From Rhizopus sp. PT2906 (Eukaryota > Mucoromycota > Mucoromycetes > Mucorales > Rhizopodaceae): a DNA stretch of 64,000 nt. How positions within the stretch are numbered: position 1 is the first letter of the stretch; each line of letters starts with the position of its first letter. Shown here in pieces: positions 1 through 12,540 of this stretch. The notes beneath the pieces were generated by a model. That model was not told the DNA's origin. It was given only the letters and a program-made list of their open reading frames with translations, and ran no database searches. Both the position numbers and the translations under genes were made by a program. Location of the stretch: the NCBI GenBank assembly GCA_025529335.1, contig JAMYHX010000021.1:62001-126000 (forward strand), in the 5' to 3' direction.

Positions 1-102
1 TTACTCTTCGTATTGTTTTATAAGTGGTTGAAAAACATAGATACCCGTTGCTACGCCAACTCCTACAGCTAGAGCAATTTGAGGAAGTTTACTGCTGAGC
101 AT
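1..102 (-). CDS. 33-aa single-pass membrane peptide, function unknown
   Basis: A short frame opens with ATG at 102 and stops at 1-3, giving 33 residues. After MLSSKLPQ it has one hydrophobic, glycine-rich stretch (IALAVGVGVATGIYVF) and then a short charged tail ending KQYEE. This resembles small mitochondrial or ER single-pass peptides, but I cannot assign a family. A stop exactly at the window edge allows a complete gene, though a spliced longer form extending outside the window cannot be excluded. It is divergent from TAF13, with about 165 nt between the start codons including a GA microsatellite near 191-209. Confidence 0.5.
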   Translation of the reverse strand: MLSSKLPQIALAVGVGVATGIYVFQPLIKQYEE

Positions 103-190
103 TTTGTTAAAGACGGTCTAGAATTTAAAAACAATGGGTTAATTGATTAGACCAGTTGATTTATATGTAATCACCTTTTAAGGACAGTGA

Positions 191-209
191 ATGAGAGAGA
201 GAGAGAGAG
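191..209. repeat. (GA)n microsatellite
   Basis: Simple GA dinucleotide run in the divergent promoter between the 33-aa peptide gene and TAF13. Confidence 0.8.
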
Positions 210-267
210 AAATAGATTTTAATGGCCGCTTTTACCCACTACTTCCTTGTTTCAATTAAAGAAAAAA

Positions 268-725
268 ATGAGCGAACAGCGAGAAACAGGCTATGGACCA
301 GGTAGAAGAAAGGCTGTTCGTAAAGGAATGTTTTCAAAGGATTGTAAGGGACATAATTGATGTGAATGAGCACATGATTAACAATGTACATAGTAAAACT
401 ATTAATGTATGGCTTTGGTGATGTTGCTAATCCTGCATCAGATTCCATAGCTGTAATGGACGATTTAGTAATTGATTACATTTCAGAAATGGTAAACAAA
501 TAAAAGCATAATAACTTATTTATAAAACATGTTTGATAGTGTCAAAAAGCAGCTGAAGTAGCAGATAACAGAGGCAAAGTTAAAGTGGAAGACTTTAAAT
601 TTGTTTTACGTAAAGATGCAAAGAAATTAGCGCGTGTGGAAGAACTGTTGTACATGAGTGAAGATATTCGTCGAGCTAAACAACTGTTTGATGAGAAGGA
701 AATGGATCCAGCTGATGAAGTGTAA
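268..725 (+). CDS. TAF13: Transcription initiation factor TFIID subunit 13
   Basis: TAF13 is a histone-fold subunit of TFIID that pairs with TAF11 at RNA polymerase II promoters. Three exons fit: 268-343, 394-491 and 540-725, joined by GT-AG introns of 50 and 48 nt, giving about 119 aa. The spliced protein reads FSKDLKLLMYGFGD, then DDLVIDYISEMC, then KVEDFKFVLRKD and ARVEELLYMSEDI, which is the standard histone fold of this family nearly end to end. The N-terminal tail is short (about 25 residues). The stop lies only 12 nt from the stop of the convergent PEX2 gene, so their 3' untranslated regions must overlap. Confidence 0.93.
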
Positions 726-737
726 ATAGTTTTATTA

Positions 738-1932
738 TTATTGATCAACAATTTCAATAAATTTTTTGATCTCAACCACCTTTTGACCACATCTTAAACA
801 GAGCCATTCATCACCTACTGTTGATAGCTTAGACTGTATACAGTAATAACAATATGTATGACCACAATTTGTTTCATAAGGGTTATGAATAGCAAAATCC
901 TTTCCATTGTCGTTTTCATGACATATAGCACATTGATCCAAAGGTAATTGATCGTATCCCTTGGATAAGATAAATGACTTTGGTAGCAACATATGCATCA
1001 CTTTCAATTTCAATTTCTCAATGTTGACTAATGGCACCAAGAATAGTAAGAATTCCTATGATATATGATGATATAACATATGCCTTTACAATATCACTAT
1101 TTACTTACAGTGAATGCATGCCAGACCATCTGTCGATTCAAGAATTCAAAGCTTACTTCTCTATTGACAGACTTTTTTGCATACACTAGCCTCATACACA
1201 GCAGACGGTCGATCAAGTTTCGATATTTGCCATTTCTTAAAAAGACCAAAAAGTTCATAAAAGACAGCAATTTCCAATATTTCTCCACTATTTGCAGTAT
1301 TTTGTATGCTCTATGCCTAATATCATCCTCTTCCAATTCTCCCCATCCTTTCTCTGTCGTCAATCTACTCAGTCTTGTCCACACATATTGCCCTCCGATC
1401 GTCAATAGTCCATATCCAATCTTTTGTGACTTGGTCAGTGGTGCATCTTTGGCGATAGATTCTACTTGAAGGAAGTGAGCAAACATGAAGCACAGATAGT
1501 CTGTATGATCTACATGGTCCTTTATGCATTCTTTCATTTCTATACTTTAAATTCTGAAGTTGTGCGCCATAAGTTGCTGAATTATCATAGAGTGAATATT
1601 TAAACAGCACTAACTGAATGACTGCAAGTAGTTCTGGTTCATATTTTTCTTTAAATGTTGTCTATTTTGTAATATGAATCATACACACAAACAGTCTTGC
1701 AAGAATACAAGCTTACCTTGAAATAAGAGAGTGCACTCCATAGTTGCTCGCTCAAGATGTCAATCAACTCTTTATCTAAAATATCGGAATCAAGTTGACT
1801 CACTCTCATAACTTCTAGCGACGAAGACTTGAGAGACGATATGGACTTTCTAGCTCTATCTAAAGCAGGTTGGATTTGTTTCCAGTCAAGTTTCCAATCA
1901 GGCACTGCAGTCTCTGAGGGCAAGTATTTCAT
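738..1932 (-). CDS. PEX2: Peroxisome biogenesis factor 2 (RING-type E3 ligase)
   Basis: PEX2 is an integral peroxisomal membrane protein. With PEX10 and PEX12 it forms the RING ligase complex that ubiquitinates the PTS1 receptor PEX5 for recycling. Four exons fit on the minus strand: 1717-1932, 1514-1661, 1109-1464 and 738-1055, giving 345 aa. The N-terminus has RVSQLDSDILDKEL. The middle shows QKIGYGLLTIGG and REVSFEFLNRQMVWHAFTEF, both typical of Pex2. The C-terminal RING reads CAIC, CGHTYCYYC and CLRC (final exon). The junction of exon 3 to exon 4 restores EFLLFLVPLVNIEKLK, a conserved membrane segment. It is tail-to-tail with TAF13. Confidence 0.93.
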
Positions 1933-2090
1933 ATTATGTAAACAAAGGGAAAAAGGGTGAGATATACAACACGGAGTCCAAAATTAAAAAACGGCTGCAC
2001 TTGTTGAAATTCACACATGACAGCAACTCTTTTTGTAAAACACAATTGAGTATTTTTGATACATTTTATAAGAACATTGAATACAAGAGG

Positions 2091-5000
2091 TTAATCGAAT
2101 GACTTTAACTTCCAACCATAATGATATGAATCATCTCTTTTAAGATGCCACATTGGCCAATAATGCTTATCCAACTTGAGTGTCGTCAAGTGAACGACAT
2201 TGGCGATGGTAGTATACTTGATTTGAACATGAGAGTCGCTTTGAAAGTCATTATCTGTCTCGGATGGCGCTTGTGACGTATCATCAGTCGGTGACAAGAT
2301 AATATCCTGCTCGTTAGAGTCTAATTCTTGATATTGAAATAAACTCTTGGGCTTTGTCGGTTGTCTGCTGTCCACTGCTGCAATAAAATCTCTGAGAGAT
2401 GTGACAGGCGTCTGGTTGATCGCATGTATCCAAACACCTGGTTCGAGAGATGCTTGAGCTGGAGAACCATAGAGACAACAGGATACATAGACTCCTTGAG
2501 GCACACACTTTTGTACTTGTTCTTTAGCTGCCCGATGCGCTTCTTGAACCAACATTCCTTGCCATCCAACGACTTCAGTCGTTTCCTTACCATCATGCTT
2601 AGTAGCGGGAACATCTAGTGTGAGCTCCTTTCCATCACGAAGAATGGTCTATTCAAATAGATTAGTTCTATATATTAATATAAATATTTAGATGCTATTC
2701 TTACCATAGTCAGCCTGTCTGTGTCATTAAATAATGCAAGGTCTGATAGCGTTGTTATCACTCTATTATTCATTTCCAAAATCATGTCTCCGCTTCTTAA
2801 TGCTTTCCCAGAAGGCGTGGACAGATCCGTAATTCCTAAAACACACAGGACGGATGGCTGCGTAGTTTTATCGTTTGTTTCTTTTGTCACTTTGTCTATC
2901 CATTCTTCCTTTAAGCCCAAAAGCCTGGCATTAGACAGCTGTAATGTCCAAAATTCTGCATCCAAGCCATATACAACAGGCTGTTTTCCTGCTTTAATAC
3001 AGTCTAGCACAGGAAGTACTAAGCGAGCGGGAATACCACCAACAATACTTGATAGTTTTTTTGCTTCGTTATCTATTGAAAAGTTCATCCATATAGCACG
3101 AACATGCCCTTGATCATCTGCAAGCGCTCCACCTAGACTTGATAAACTACCATCTGCCACTTTAAATATGTCAACGTTCATTGCTCTCCATCTTGGTGGT
3201 GAAGTTTCCTTGGTACGAATAGGAACAAGTGAGGCTATTGTCGTTGTTTGAGTGTTAATTTTGGGGCCACCTACACAAATACTTGAGTTCAGTCAGACAT
3301 AAGCAATATTTCTTTCTTTACCTGTAAGTCCTATATATTTTACAGTGTCACCAAGGCGAAAATCACACTTATCCAGTACAGCAGCCTTTATCTTGATTCC
3401 TGCTTGAATGATGGCTTGAGGATCAAATTTCAAAACAGCAAAATTGTAAAAAGGATGCAAAAACAACAATTCGGCAGGGATTGTGAGCGAGTGTTGAAAT
3501 GTGATGGAAATAACGCCTATTCCTATCGGAACAGTATCACGGTCACAGATAACGAGAGGAGGATCGAGCGAAACGATGATACCTGCACCGTACGCGTAAC
3601 CATTTCGACAGCCATCGATTACAAAAGGAGTCTTGCATTCAACCGAGACAATGCTATAGGCCAATCTTTTAAAAGGATCTTTTTCTTCTTCTTCTTCTTC
3701 TTGTAATAATGTTCTATTGGAAGATACATTTGCTGTAACAGGTTTTAATAAACGGTTATCCAGAGGCGTTGGCAGTCTTTCATAATCCCATATGCCTGTA
3801 ATATCTACACATGTATTTACTTTAGCCAAAGGGGACTATACCATAAATACCCTTTTCAAATCTTACCATTTCTTTTTGCTATCTGGAATTTATTCCAGCG
3901 CCAATCTACCTGTAGAGCCTCTATTTTTGTCTTCATTGGTCTTGATAAAGAATAATATCGAATAGGCACCCATTCTCCTTGACCAATACCGGATATAGCA
4001 GAGACGAAGTCATCAATATTTTTGACTTGCTGGTTGTTAATCGCAACTATAATCGACTTTCGCGATGCTCCAGCGTTTCCGAGAAGGAAACCAGAGGTAC
4101 CAACGTACACGCCACCTTCTTTGAGAGACAGTCCGTAAGATCTTGCTATTTGATAAGACAAGTCATTCAGTACACCTCCACCAAATTCAAGATATCTTGA
4201 AGGCGTGACGTCATGTAGACTCTGTACATCAATCGTAACCTTCTTGGGTTCTCCTGCTCGTAGAACCATGAAGCAAACGGGAGTTCGAGTTTCAACTGCA
4301 TTATCGAGTATAGTTTCTAGATCGATAAACAACTTTGACAATAATTTATTGTTGCAAGTTAATAAAATATCGCCTGGTTCGAGCTTGCCATCAGCAGGAC
4401 CTCCAGGCAGAACAGACTTGACTACAAGCAACCCTTCATTTGTTTCTGTTGTTAGAGATGAATTGCGAACGGTTCTCAGTTTTCGTTCAACTTGGCGACT
4501 GAGACCTAATTGCAATAAACCTTCATATGGCATGAATTCAAAGGTAGCTTGAACGGTTCCTCTTGGAACCGGCATTCCACTTTGTATAAGTCCCAGAACA
4601 TGCTGAGCTCGATCGAGTGGTAAGTAATAACCAGCTGAAGAGGCAATTGCTACACCCGCATTAAGGGCTATTGCTCTACCGTATACGTCTAACACCGGAC
4701 TACCGCTTGAGCCAGAGCTTGTACCTGATGCTGCTTGATAATAAAACGTGTTGAAATCGTTGTATTCACCAATACCATAATTAGGTGTCTCTCTGTCCAA
4801 TCTTGCTAGAGTGCCCGATAATATACTTAGTTTTTCACCGGCATCGTTTCTTTATAGATGTAAACTGTTAACATTAAGCTTTTATTAAATCAACATAGAC
4901 TTACCCCAAAATTTTCACTTCCAGGCCCACTTTAGCGCCTTGAGGGTAAAGTGGTATACCGGGTATTTCAGAATATCTAATCTTTGATACATCGTATTTA

Positions 5001-5416
5001 AAGAACCCAAAATCATGTACTGGATCTCGGTAGATTGGTACTAAATCAATCTCTTCGTTATTCCAAAGTATTGCCCGAGCCACTGTAGGCGAGACAGACA
5101 CGACATGTCGATTAGAAAGTATAATTCCCATCTTGGCGTCGACAATGAATCCAGTAGCAGCAAATATACCAGGCAATTCGGTATCCAATCCTCGAGCTCT
5201 GTATCCTTTGATTGAGACGATACTCTTGATACAAGTATCAATGGTAGTTTCCCAAGTCGTTTTATCATCTTTAAGAACATGTTGATCCTGAGTGATCTGC
5301 TCATAGGGCTGTGGAGGGTTTGCCGAATTGGATATCTTGGTGCCATATGGGTAATCAATTTCAAGCGGTACAATAGTATCTTTGTTGGATAAAATAGGTT
5401 CGATTTGTCTCGGCAT
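2091..5416 (-). CDS. NMA111: Nuclear HtrA-like serine protease Nma111
   Basis: Nma111 is a fungal HtrA/Omi-type protease with duplicated protease and PDZ regions, linked in yeast to apoptosis and lipid or heat stress. Five exons fit: 4905-5416, 3867-4849, 3322-3819, 2705-3270 and 2091-2648, giving 1,038 aa against about 1,000 in yeast. The trypsin-like triad is visible as His104 in SNRHVV, Asp135 in DPVHDFGF and Ser219 in GTSSGSSGSPV. PDZ-like segments follow (GGPADGKLEPGDILL; RSGDMILEMNNR; LEPGVWIHAINQ). The second protease-like half has no complete triad that I can see, as expected for this family. No signal peptide is present. The intron at about 3820-3866 ends at a CTAAAG acceptor, chosen because it keeps frame. 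Confidence 0.92.
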
Positions 5417-6402
5417 AATAAAATAAAATATAAAAAGATGAGGAAAAAAAATAGAGGAATGCGATTAAATTAAAGGATATAAAGTTTAACATGATGGTAT
5501 AATATGCATTTTTTGGTTTCTTTCTTTGGTAACTTGCCCTTATTCCATGTTGGCATGTGTGCACACGTCATTTGTGACATCATGAAGTCCATTGTTGATA
5601 GAAACAATAGATAGATAGAATGACCTATCATCTGATAAAAAGAACAATTAATTGATTGATGTGTGTCTATCTTAAACAAATATAATGAAGGAAAAGGGTT
5701 GCTAAGAAAGTCTGCTGCATACCGCCAATTCTACTATTGCTGATGTAATGTACTAGCAATGAAATGCGGACAATCAAAACTTACAATGCTGTGATTTAAT
5801 TAGATATTACAGAAGCAGTGAAGGTCCGTGTCTTAAGATTTAGACATAAAGAGACTGAAGGAGGGGACCTGTGTTTATTATTCACAGGCTTGAAAAAGCG
5901 CATCAATGTTTATTTATTAAAAAGGATCAACAAAAGTAAATCAATCATAAGCAATATACTAATGCCACTATACTCATTCTCTCAATAGCTTTTGTCCATT
6001 TCTTATCAAAACGTGTCAAGTGGACTGAGCACACATGATCTGAAGGAAAGAGCGTCATTGTGACAATAAAATGACCACATTAACAAGGAGAATAACATTT
6101 GGAAATACAATAACAAAGCAGACAATGCTCAGTTTTAAAGTTGCAAGTTGTCTAGAAAAGCGTATACCAATTGGACAGCTACACTGCAAGTAGGGGACTG
6201 TTATTGTCTTTGCTTAAACAAGAGTATTACTATGTCTTTTGTCATGGATTGTTCCAACCCTTAATTTTATTCCATATAAGTTAATTCTAATGATAATTTG
6301 AGCTTTACACTTTTCATCGCACGCTTGATGAAAGCATGTTTTTCGTCTTTTCTTTTAGGAAACGTGAAAATGCTATATAGAAAAGAATTTAGCTTAGCTT
6401 TT
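5417..6402. other. Intergenic, no gene seen
   Basis: This stretch of about 1 kb contains the NMA111 promoter side and the 3' flank of the GH81 gene. It is AT-rich, and the open frames are short and lack recognisable domains. I found no RNA gene or repeat family in it. Confidence 0.5.
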
Positions 6403-8990
6403 TCATAGAATTTCATAGTTCTTACATCGTCTATAAAAGCTGGGTCGTGTTGCTGCAAGATACAAAGAGTACGATCGAGTTTGTCCATCATCCATTTGAG
6501 CAGTTCTTAATAAAGGATAAGCATCAGCTGGATTGATCATTGCATAATTCAAATAGAGGACCCCTGACCATGGGTTATCCACAGTGGGTGCAACATCCTT
6601 TAACTTCTGTTCCCATTCTTCAGTCACCTATAGGAAGATAAGATTAGAGTAAAGAAAGAAAAAAAGGGGCACCGTCTTACAAATTGAGGTATTCTCATAT
6701 ATTCTGCCAACATAGGTGTCATTGGTAGTTGCTGAATGCCATGAATATATTCAATGAATCTTCCGAAATAAGTAGTCTGGCATTGTATTAGTATTAGAAT
6801 AAAAGAGAACTAGCTACTTACATAATCTATCTTTTGTTCAAAAAAGATGCCAGCAACTTTGTTCTTTATCATGGCCGGAGGTCTATTCTCATTACCATCC
6901 AACATCCAAAAGTATTCATAGGTTGCTCTCTTCATGACAGCCAACTGAAGGTTTGCAAGTTTTACCAAGTCTGTATTCTTTGTAGCCAGGCCCCAGAGTT
7001 TCATTCCCCAGTAAAAGTTGACAGACTATTTTATAGAATAACAATAAGCTGTATTATTCATGGTATATACATACAATAGACTTACCTCAGGCACAGATTC
7101 TTGATCTCGACCATCCAGTGCTCCATTGATCTTTATGCCTCCAGCCCAAGTGTGTCCTGCAAACCAATCCCAGTTACGAAATTGAGCAAAATCTGCATTA
7201 TCGCTAGCTTGACAGTTGACGTCCTGAATTAGAATCTCGGTCCATTTCCTAATTTGATTGGTTTTCCATGCAGGATCAAGATAATGAATAATAGCAGCTA
7301 AAAAAAAAAAAAAAAAAAAGATAAGAACACAACAAAAAACTCACACACATTCACAATACCTGTTACTATAAGATATCCTTGATGATAATGATGATCATTA
7401 TAATACGAATGTCCAAACGCAGCATCACGATTGCCTGTGCCGCCTAATTCTGTTGGTAATCCATTCAAGGACACAATACCCTTATAGAGCGCATCATATC
7501 TAAAAGGATCCATCTGTCGATTTTCTAGATAAGGCAAGAATGCAGCTTTGATCTTGTTTAGTGACTCTTCAGCAAGCTCTTGATTTTTTAAAGCGGTCTG
7601 ATTTGGCTTATTTAAGAGTAAAGAGATTAAGGCCAACTTTTGCAAACCCTTTCCAGAAAAGTAGTTATCACCCTTGAGCGTTTCTTCCGTGTAGTTTAAA
7701 CGGACATCAGATACTAAGTTTTCCATAATCTCATTTCGCGTAGACGCTTCAGGAGTTGGGTTAGATGGAAACCAGTCAATGCTGCTCACATTCTTTTCAA
7801 TTAGTGTCCAAACGTTTCCAACAACAGCTTGCATTGTTCCTTTTGTAGATGATTGAAGCTTAAGGTTGGTTTTTTTCAAACTACCATCTCTGATAAACGA
7901 CTTCATATGGTGAGGGTAAGCGTACATTAACAAATTTTTGGAATGATTTCCTCCTTGCTTCCATTCGATCGTATATGAATTTCTATATGGTGTAAGGATA
8001 ACTCGTACAGTTTTATATTAAAGATATACCTGTTTAGATCAAACTTAATATCACCTCCAGTTGCCCATGTTCCTCTATTGAAATCTAACACAATTTCGCT
8101 CTCTTTACTGGGAAGTTTTGTCACTTGTATGGGACCATTGTACTTGCTGGCCGCTACCAAGTTATTATTGCCACTCTTCTTCAAGGTCAATGGCTCTTTA
8201 CCCAAGGCGTAAATGATAAAGGTACTAGTAGGATTGTCATTGAACGATAGTTTAAACTTCCTTCCGGTATATGTGTCGTTTGACTGAAACATATCAGAGC
8301 TCACTTGAAGAATGGCGTGCTGTGTAAAGAACTGGGGAGTTAAATCATTATATAATGCAGTGACATATGACATTCCTCTAGCGACCGGAAAATCGATGCT
8401 TCCTGATTTACTCTGTAATCTGATGTTGGCTCCAAACAGATCCCAGCTGGTAATCAGAGGTTCTGGTCTCTGATCCTTCCATTCAGCTGAGGTTACTCGA
8501 AAATCTACAACAACACCGTTGACAATGTATCCCGCAGGTGTTTCTGGTACATTATTCATAGAACTGTAGGAACCAACGACCTATTAAAGAAAAATTATTC
8601 TACAAGGTTCATTCCTTCTGCTCTCTTTCTCCCTTTCCTTTGATTTACCTTTTGTGAAGGCTGAGATATAGACAATCCAGGATTTCCTCCAAAGTCATCT
8701 AAAAGCCTTAATATATAAGGATCTGGCGTGGTAGGGGCAAGGTTGCCCGTGCTAGGATAAAATAAGTTGCTAATCCAAGAATTTGTTGGAACAGGCTTTG
8801 TGAAGCTAGTATCAGCATAAATGGGTGGGAATGGATGTGATATAGCGGGGAAAACAGATGAAGGTGATTCTCGAGCAAGCATAGCTGAAAGAAACTGAGA
8901 AAACTGAGTATAATCACTTTCGTTTAGAATCGCTGCGATGACGGTATGATAGCAAATGGCATAAAATAGTAGTAGGCTTATATACTTCAT
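6403..8990 (-). CDS. Secreted glycoside hydrolase family 81 endo-1,3-beta-glucanase
   Basis: GH81 enzymes cut beta-1,3-glucan and act in cell separation, spore release or autolysis (Eng1/Eng2 type). Seven exons fit: 8649-8990, 8030-8580, 7360-7982, 7086-7297, 6822-7025, 6681-6776 and 6403-6627, giving about 750 aa. The second of two in-frame ATGs (8990) places a clean signal peptide at the very N-terminus (MKYISLLLFYAICYHTVIAA). Family hallmarks are VPTNSWISNLFYP, GHSYYNDHHYHQGY, RNWDWFAGHTWAGG and the acidic block DGRDQESVPE carrying catalytic-region glutamates, followed by TYFGRFIEYIHGIQ. No carbohydrate-binding module or GPI signal is visible. The intron before the fourth exon ends in a long T-tract (A19 on the plus strand). 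Confidence 0.92.
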
Positions 8991-9239
8991 TGTCAAGTAA
9001 TTTACCAAAAGGAAATAAGAAAAGCAATAGCCTTATTGCTTTTTTATGAACCTCTCTTTTCATCTTAAATACTCTTATAAAGTGCCACACATTCTCAACA
9101 AACTTTATGTCGTCTGTCTGGTTTAAAATCAAAACATTACTTTTATTTTTTGCACTGCTTCATTCTACTAAAGATCATATAAACAATAATGAAAAAGTTT
9201 TAATGATACGCTTTTGTTCAGAACAGCGATATCATCTAT

Positions 9240-10584
9240 CTACAAAACATCTTTTAAGGAAGCATTGGCTGATCCTCTCTTTTTGGGTAGTGGTGTATTC
9301 TCAGAAGGTTTCCATCCAATCTATATGCATCAAGATTAAGTTAAAACTTGTTTTCACAAATTCATTTGTCCCTTTACCAAGTAAATGACCTGAAAGGTAG
9401 CAGGAATAGTTCCATCTGGATTGCCATGAAGTTCTAATAATAATAAAGATTAGAATAACAAAACGCAAGTAGAACCAGCTTTACCTTTGTATATGGGAGC
9501 AGCAGCAATGAGTGTGTCTCTAGTTAAGACGTGTTGTCTAATAAAATATGCATGAGCATGCATTAATGCAAACATTACATCATTCTAACCTTGAAGCTAC
9601 TGCATTACTTTCACCCATTGCCTTTAAATCTTCCATCAATTCAAATGCACTTGGATAATTCACTTGAATCTCATCAACATCCACAGTTGTCAAAGCAAAC
9701 CCTGCACGAGTCAAAAGTCTAGACATATCACTCGAATCTATTCAAATTTCAATATATCTCAGAATTTAACATAAGCTGTGCGTGCATACCAGTCATAGGA
9801 GACACTCTAGGTGATATACCATTTTGTCTCTCAAGCTCAGCAAGTTGCAAAGAAGTTCGTAGTTCAAATAATGTATCCCCACCAAACATGGCGCCTATAA
9901 AGACGCCATCAGGCTTGAGCGAGTTTTTTATCTGAATCAACGTTCCAGGCAAATCGTTTACCCAATTCAATGATAAGCTGCTCACAACAGCTTCCAAGGA
10001 GTTTTCAGGGAAAGGCAAGTTTTCTTCATCTACCTGCAATCGTTCGACAGGTACTGTGATGATCTTTATTAATTATTGCTTTGAAAAAAATGCAGCAAAA
10101 TGCTTACCTTCGTAGGCGACATCTTTATCCCTAAACAGCGCCTTTTCTATTACATCATACATATCAATACATAATGATAAACACACATTCTTTTGAATCC
10201 AAAGATATACCTGACATATCACACATGATAAGTTTTTTCATCATATCCTTTGTAGCATGTTTGATTATATGACCGCTCCCAGAGCCAAGGTCGACTACGG
10301 TATCAAAGTCTTTTTTGATATCCTAATATGATATATTAGCAAATGGAATATCAATCGCTTCTTCTTATTCATATATGCGTGCATACCAAGAGTCTGTCCG
10401 CAACTCTAGCAGCAATCTCATCTTTCAAGTAATCAACAGTTCGACTTTCTTCGACATTGGAGGCTGCTCTATCTTTTTGTAAACGTTTGGCGTGTCTATC
10501 AAACACATAAAAGGATTGAGGCGTTGTGGCGTAACAGCGCCTTTGAATATTGCGTTGCTGTTGTAGAAATAGACGTTTTAGCAT
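9240..10584 (-). CDS. NDUFAF5: Complex I assembly factor, arginine hydroxylase NDUFAF5
   Basis: This mitochondrial SAM-dependent methyltransferase-fold protein hydroxylates an arginine of complex I subunit NDUFS7 during early assembly. The start at 10584 gives a basic presequence (MLKRLFLQQQRNIQRRCYATT). Later come FDRHAKRLQKDRAA, the cofactor motif VVDLGSGSGHI, ENLPFPENSLEAVVSSLSLNWVND, and GVFIGAMFGGDTLFELR. The gene has at least seven exons. The last junction (intron 9321-9377) restores VIYLIGWKPSENTPLPKKRG, the expected C-terminal end. Reading through that intron would stop at 9354 with an unrelated tail. Its presence implies a complex I-bearing respiratory chain, unlike Saccharomyces. 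Confidence 0.9.
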
Positions 10585-11031
10585 TGAATGAAGAGAAAAA
10601 AAAGTAAAAACAAGAGGCGCATAAAAAATACAAAAGTCACAATGATGGCTCATTTAATCCGAGGGTCAATGATGATTATTAAAGGATCTTTTTTTAGAAA
10701 CCATCAAAGTATTTAATGATTTGCATATATTGCTTATTATTAAGTTTATTACTTAATTCAGTTAATGCAAATATTAATTAAGGGTTGTTTTTGGGGATTT
10801 GTCTATTGTCTTTATTTAGATCGTTATACGAACTAAACTGAGGACAACTCAATATTTGTCGTATCTTTGGTTACATCTGTTATGTATTCTTCTTGTATGT
10901 CCTTTCATAATGTTGACTATGTCCTAAGCATGTGTTAACCACAATCATCATCATTAATATGTTTATTTTGATTCCTAATAGCTGAATTAAAAATACGTTG
11001 ATAACTGCAAAGTTAACTTTATTATAGTATT
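10585..11031. other. Intergenic, nothing recognised
   Basis: AT-rich spacer between the NDUFAF5 start and the ALG12 stop. I see no coding frame, RNA gene or repeat beyond A/T runs. Confidence 0.5.
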
Positions 11032-12540
11032 TTATGATTTATCCGTCTCCTCTGTCTGAATACGTCGAAGTATATATATTTTAGGCGCTGTATGTATTTG
11101 AAGTAACCCAAATATGCTAATAACATCATGCTTATTTTGCTGAACATCACGATTTTTATAAAGAGGTATCGTTAGCTTGATATAGTCTATCCCATTTGTC
11201 CGATGAATTACTTCATACTGGGAACTATTGAAGTTTTCTGGGTTGGCCGTTAACAAATGGGTGTAACGAGCTTCAATAAAGTCATCTTCTGTCACATGGG
11301 ATTCGTTTTTGGAGTACTTCCACTGTGGATTGAGTTGTCCAAAAAGCGAAGCACCTGTCATCGCCGTTTCGGGATCCAAATGTACAGCAACAAATGGTGT
11401 GTTCTTCTCAATTAGATGTAGCGCTCTTAGTGCATCTCCGCCAGGGTAGTTGTAAGAAGATATCCGAAACATGATCAAGGCTATACACGCTGAACCTAAT
11501 ACAGCGCTGATCACGATACATGTGGTAACATAATAAAAATAGGATCGACAACGTTGAACAAAAAGCGCGTTCATTTGTGTTGCTGCTGCTGTTGTAAATA
11601 CAGGGATGGTGTACATGATGAATCTCCATTCTTTGTGAGGGATAATTGAGAATATAGAAATGTAGATGATAACAGGAATAAGCATCCGTCTGACCCGAAT
11701 ATCCCGAACAAAGGCGATAATAGAAAGCGGATAGGAAACCAAGAGTAACCGAGGAAGGAAGTGAAGAAAGTAAGCATGAAAAGGTAATGTTCCCCACTCT
11801 GAACTCTTGTTGAGAATGGCATTAAAGAAAAATACTTCGCCCTCGGGCCATAGCCAGCGGTTCCAAAAGTAAGAATCAAGTGGTACAGTAATTATTAGAC
11901 TAATTAGGGCAGTCAATACCATAGTTCTGATCATGCTGAACAAGGGAAATCGATTCATGACCCATTCAGTGGCTAGCAAGACGACCAAGAGGATGCCCAC
12001 TTCAAATCTAAATACAACACCAGTGAATGTAAGATACCGAGTCATCCATGTTAAATGGTACGTACGTTTGTGTGATTCCGCCATACATGTGAGCCAATGA
12101 CATAATCCGATATTGACCCAAGGTAACGCCAGCGTGTTTGGTAAAGTACGAGAAGACCAAAATACGAGATGAAACTGACAAAGCATCAGTAAGACAGTCA
12201 GCCGTGCTGTATTCTTTCCAAACAAGACGCGTACTCCTCGAGTGAATTGAGCGATGGATAGGACAACGAGGGCAGCAAGTGTGGCACGAACAAGCAGTTG
12301 TTGATAAAACAAGTTCAAACGAAATAATGTGATCCATGGCCAACATAAGGCGGCCAACAGGGTTGCACCTACAAACGTTCGCGGCACAACCCCAGGGAAT
12401 TGTAAGTGATCGTAATGGTCAACTTGATTAAGTAAGTCATGAGTTGCTTGTAAATTGAAGCTTTCTTCTACTTTTGTAAATGGTGCAAAATAGATCTCGA
12501 CTGCCATCAAGAAGAATAATCCTGCAAGCACGAGATTCAT
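11032..12540 (-). CDS. ALG12: Dol-P-Man:Man7GlcNAc2-PP-Dol alpha-1,6-mannosyltransferase
   Basis: Alg12 is an ER multi-pass GT22 enzyme. It adds the eighth mannose (alpha-1,6) to the lipid-linked oligosaccharide used for N-glycosylation. The frame is a single uninterrupted exon of 502 aa, unusual among its intron-rich neighbours. The lumenal N-terminal motif FTKVEESFNLQATHD and HLQFPGVVPRTFVG are classic for GT22 and Alg12. HKEWRFIMY is the conserved HKExRF motif. About ten hydrophobic helices are spread between residues 1 and 370, and a soluble C-terminal part follows. Confidence 0.94.
   Translation of the reverse strand: MNLVLAGLFFLMAVEIYFAPFTKVEESFNLQATHDLLNQVDHYDHLQFPGVVPRTFVGATLLAALCWPWITLFRLNLFYQQLLVRATLAALVVLSIAQFTRGVRVLFGKNTARLTVLLMLCQFHLVFWSSRTLPNTLALPWVNIGLCHWLTCMAESHKRTYHLTWMTRYLTFTGVVFRFEVGILLVVLLATEWVMNRFPLFSMIRTMVLTALISLIITVPLDSYFWNRWLWPEGEVFFFNAILNKSSEWGTLPFHAYFLHFLPRLLLVSYPLSIIAFVRDIRVRRMLIPVIIYISIFSIIPHKEWRFIMYTIPVFTTAAATQMNALFVQRCRSYFYYVTTCIVISAVLGSACIALIMFRISSYNYPGGDALRALHLIEKNTPFVAVHLDPETAMTGASLFGQLNPQWKYSKNESHVTEDDFIEARYTHLLTANPENFNSSQYEVIHRTNGIDYIKLTIPLYKNRDVQQNKHDVISIFGLLQIHTAPKIYILRRIQTEETDKS

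Noticed and set aside
11408..12346. Alternative minus-strand frames inside ALG12
   Set aside because: They overlap a conserved single-exon gene in another frame and have no family features.
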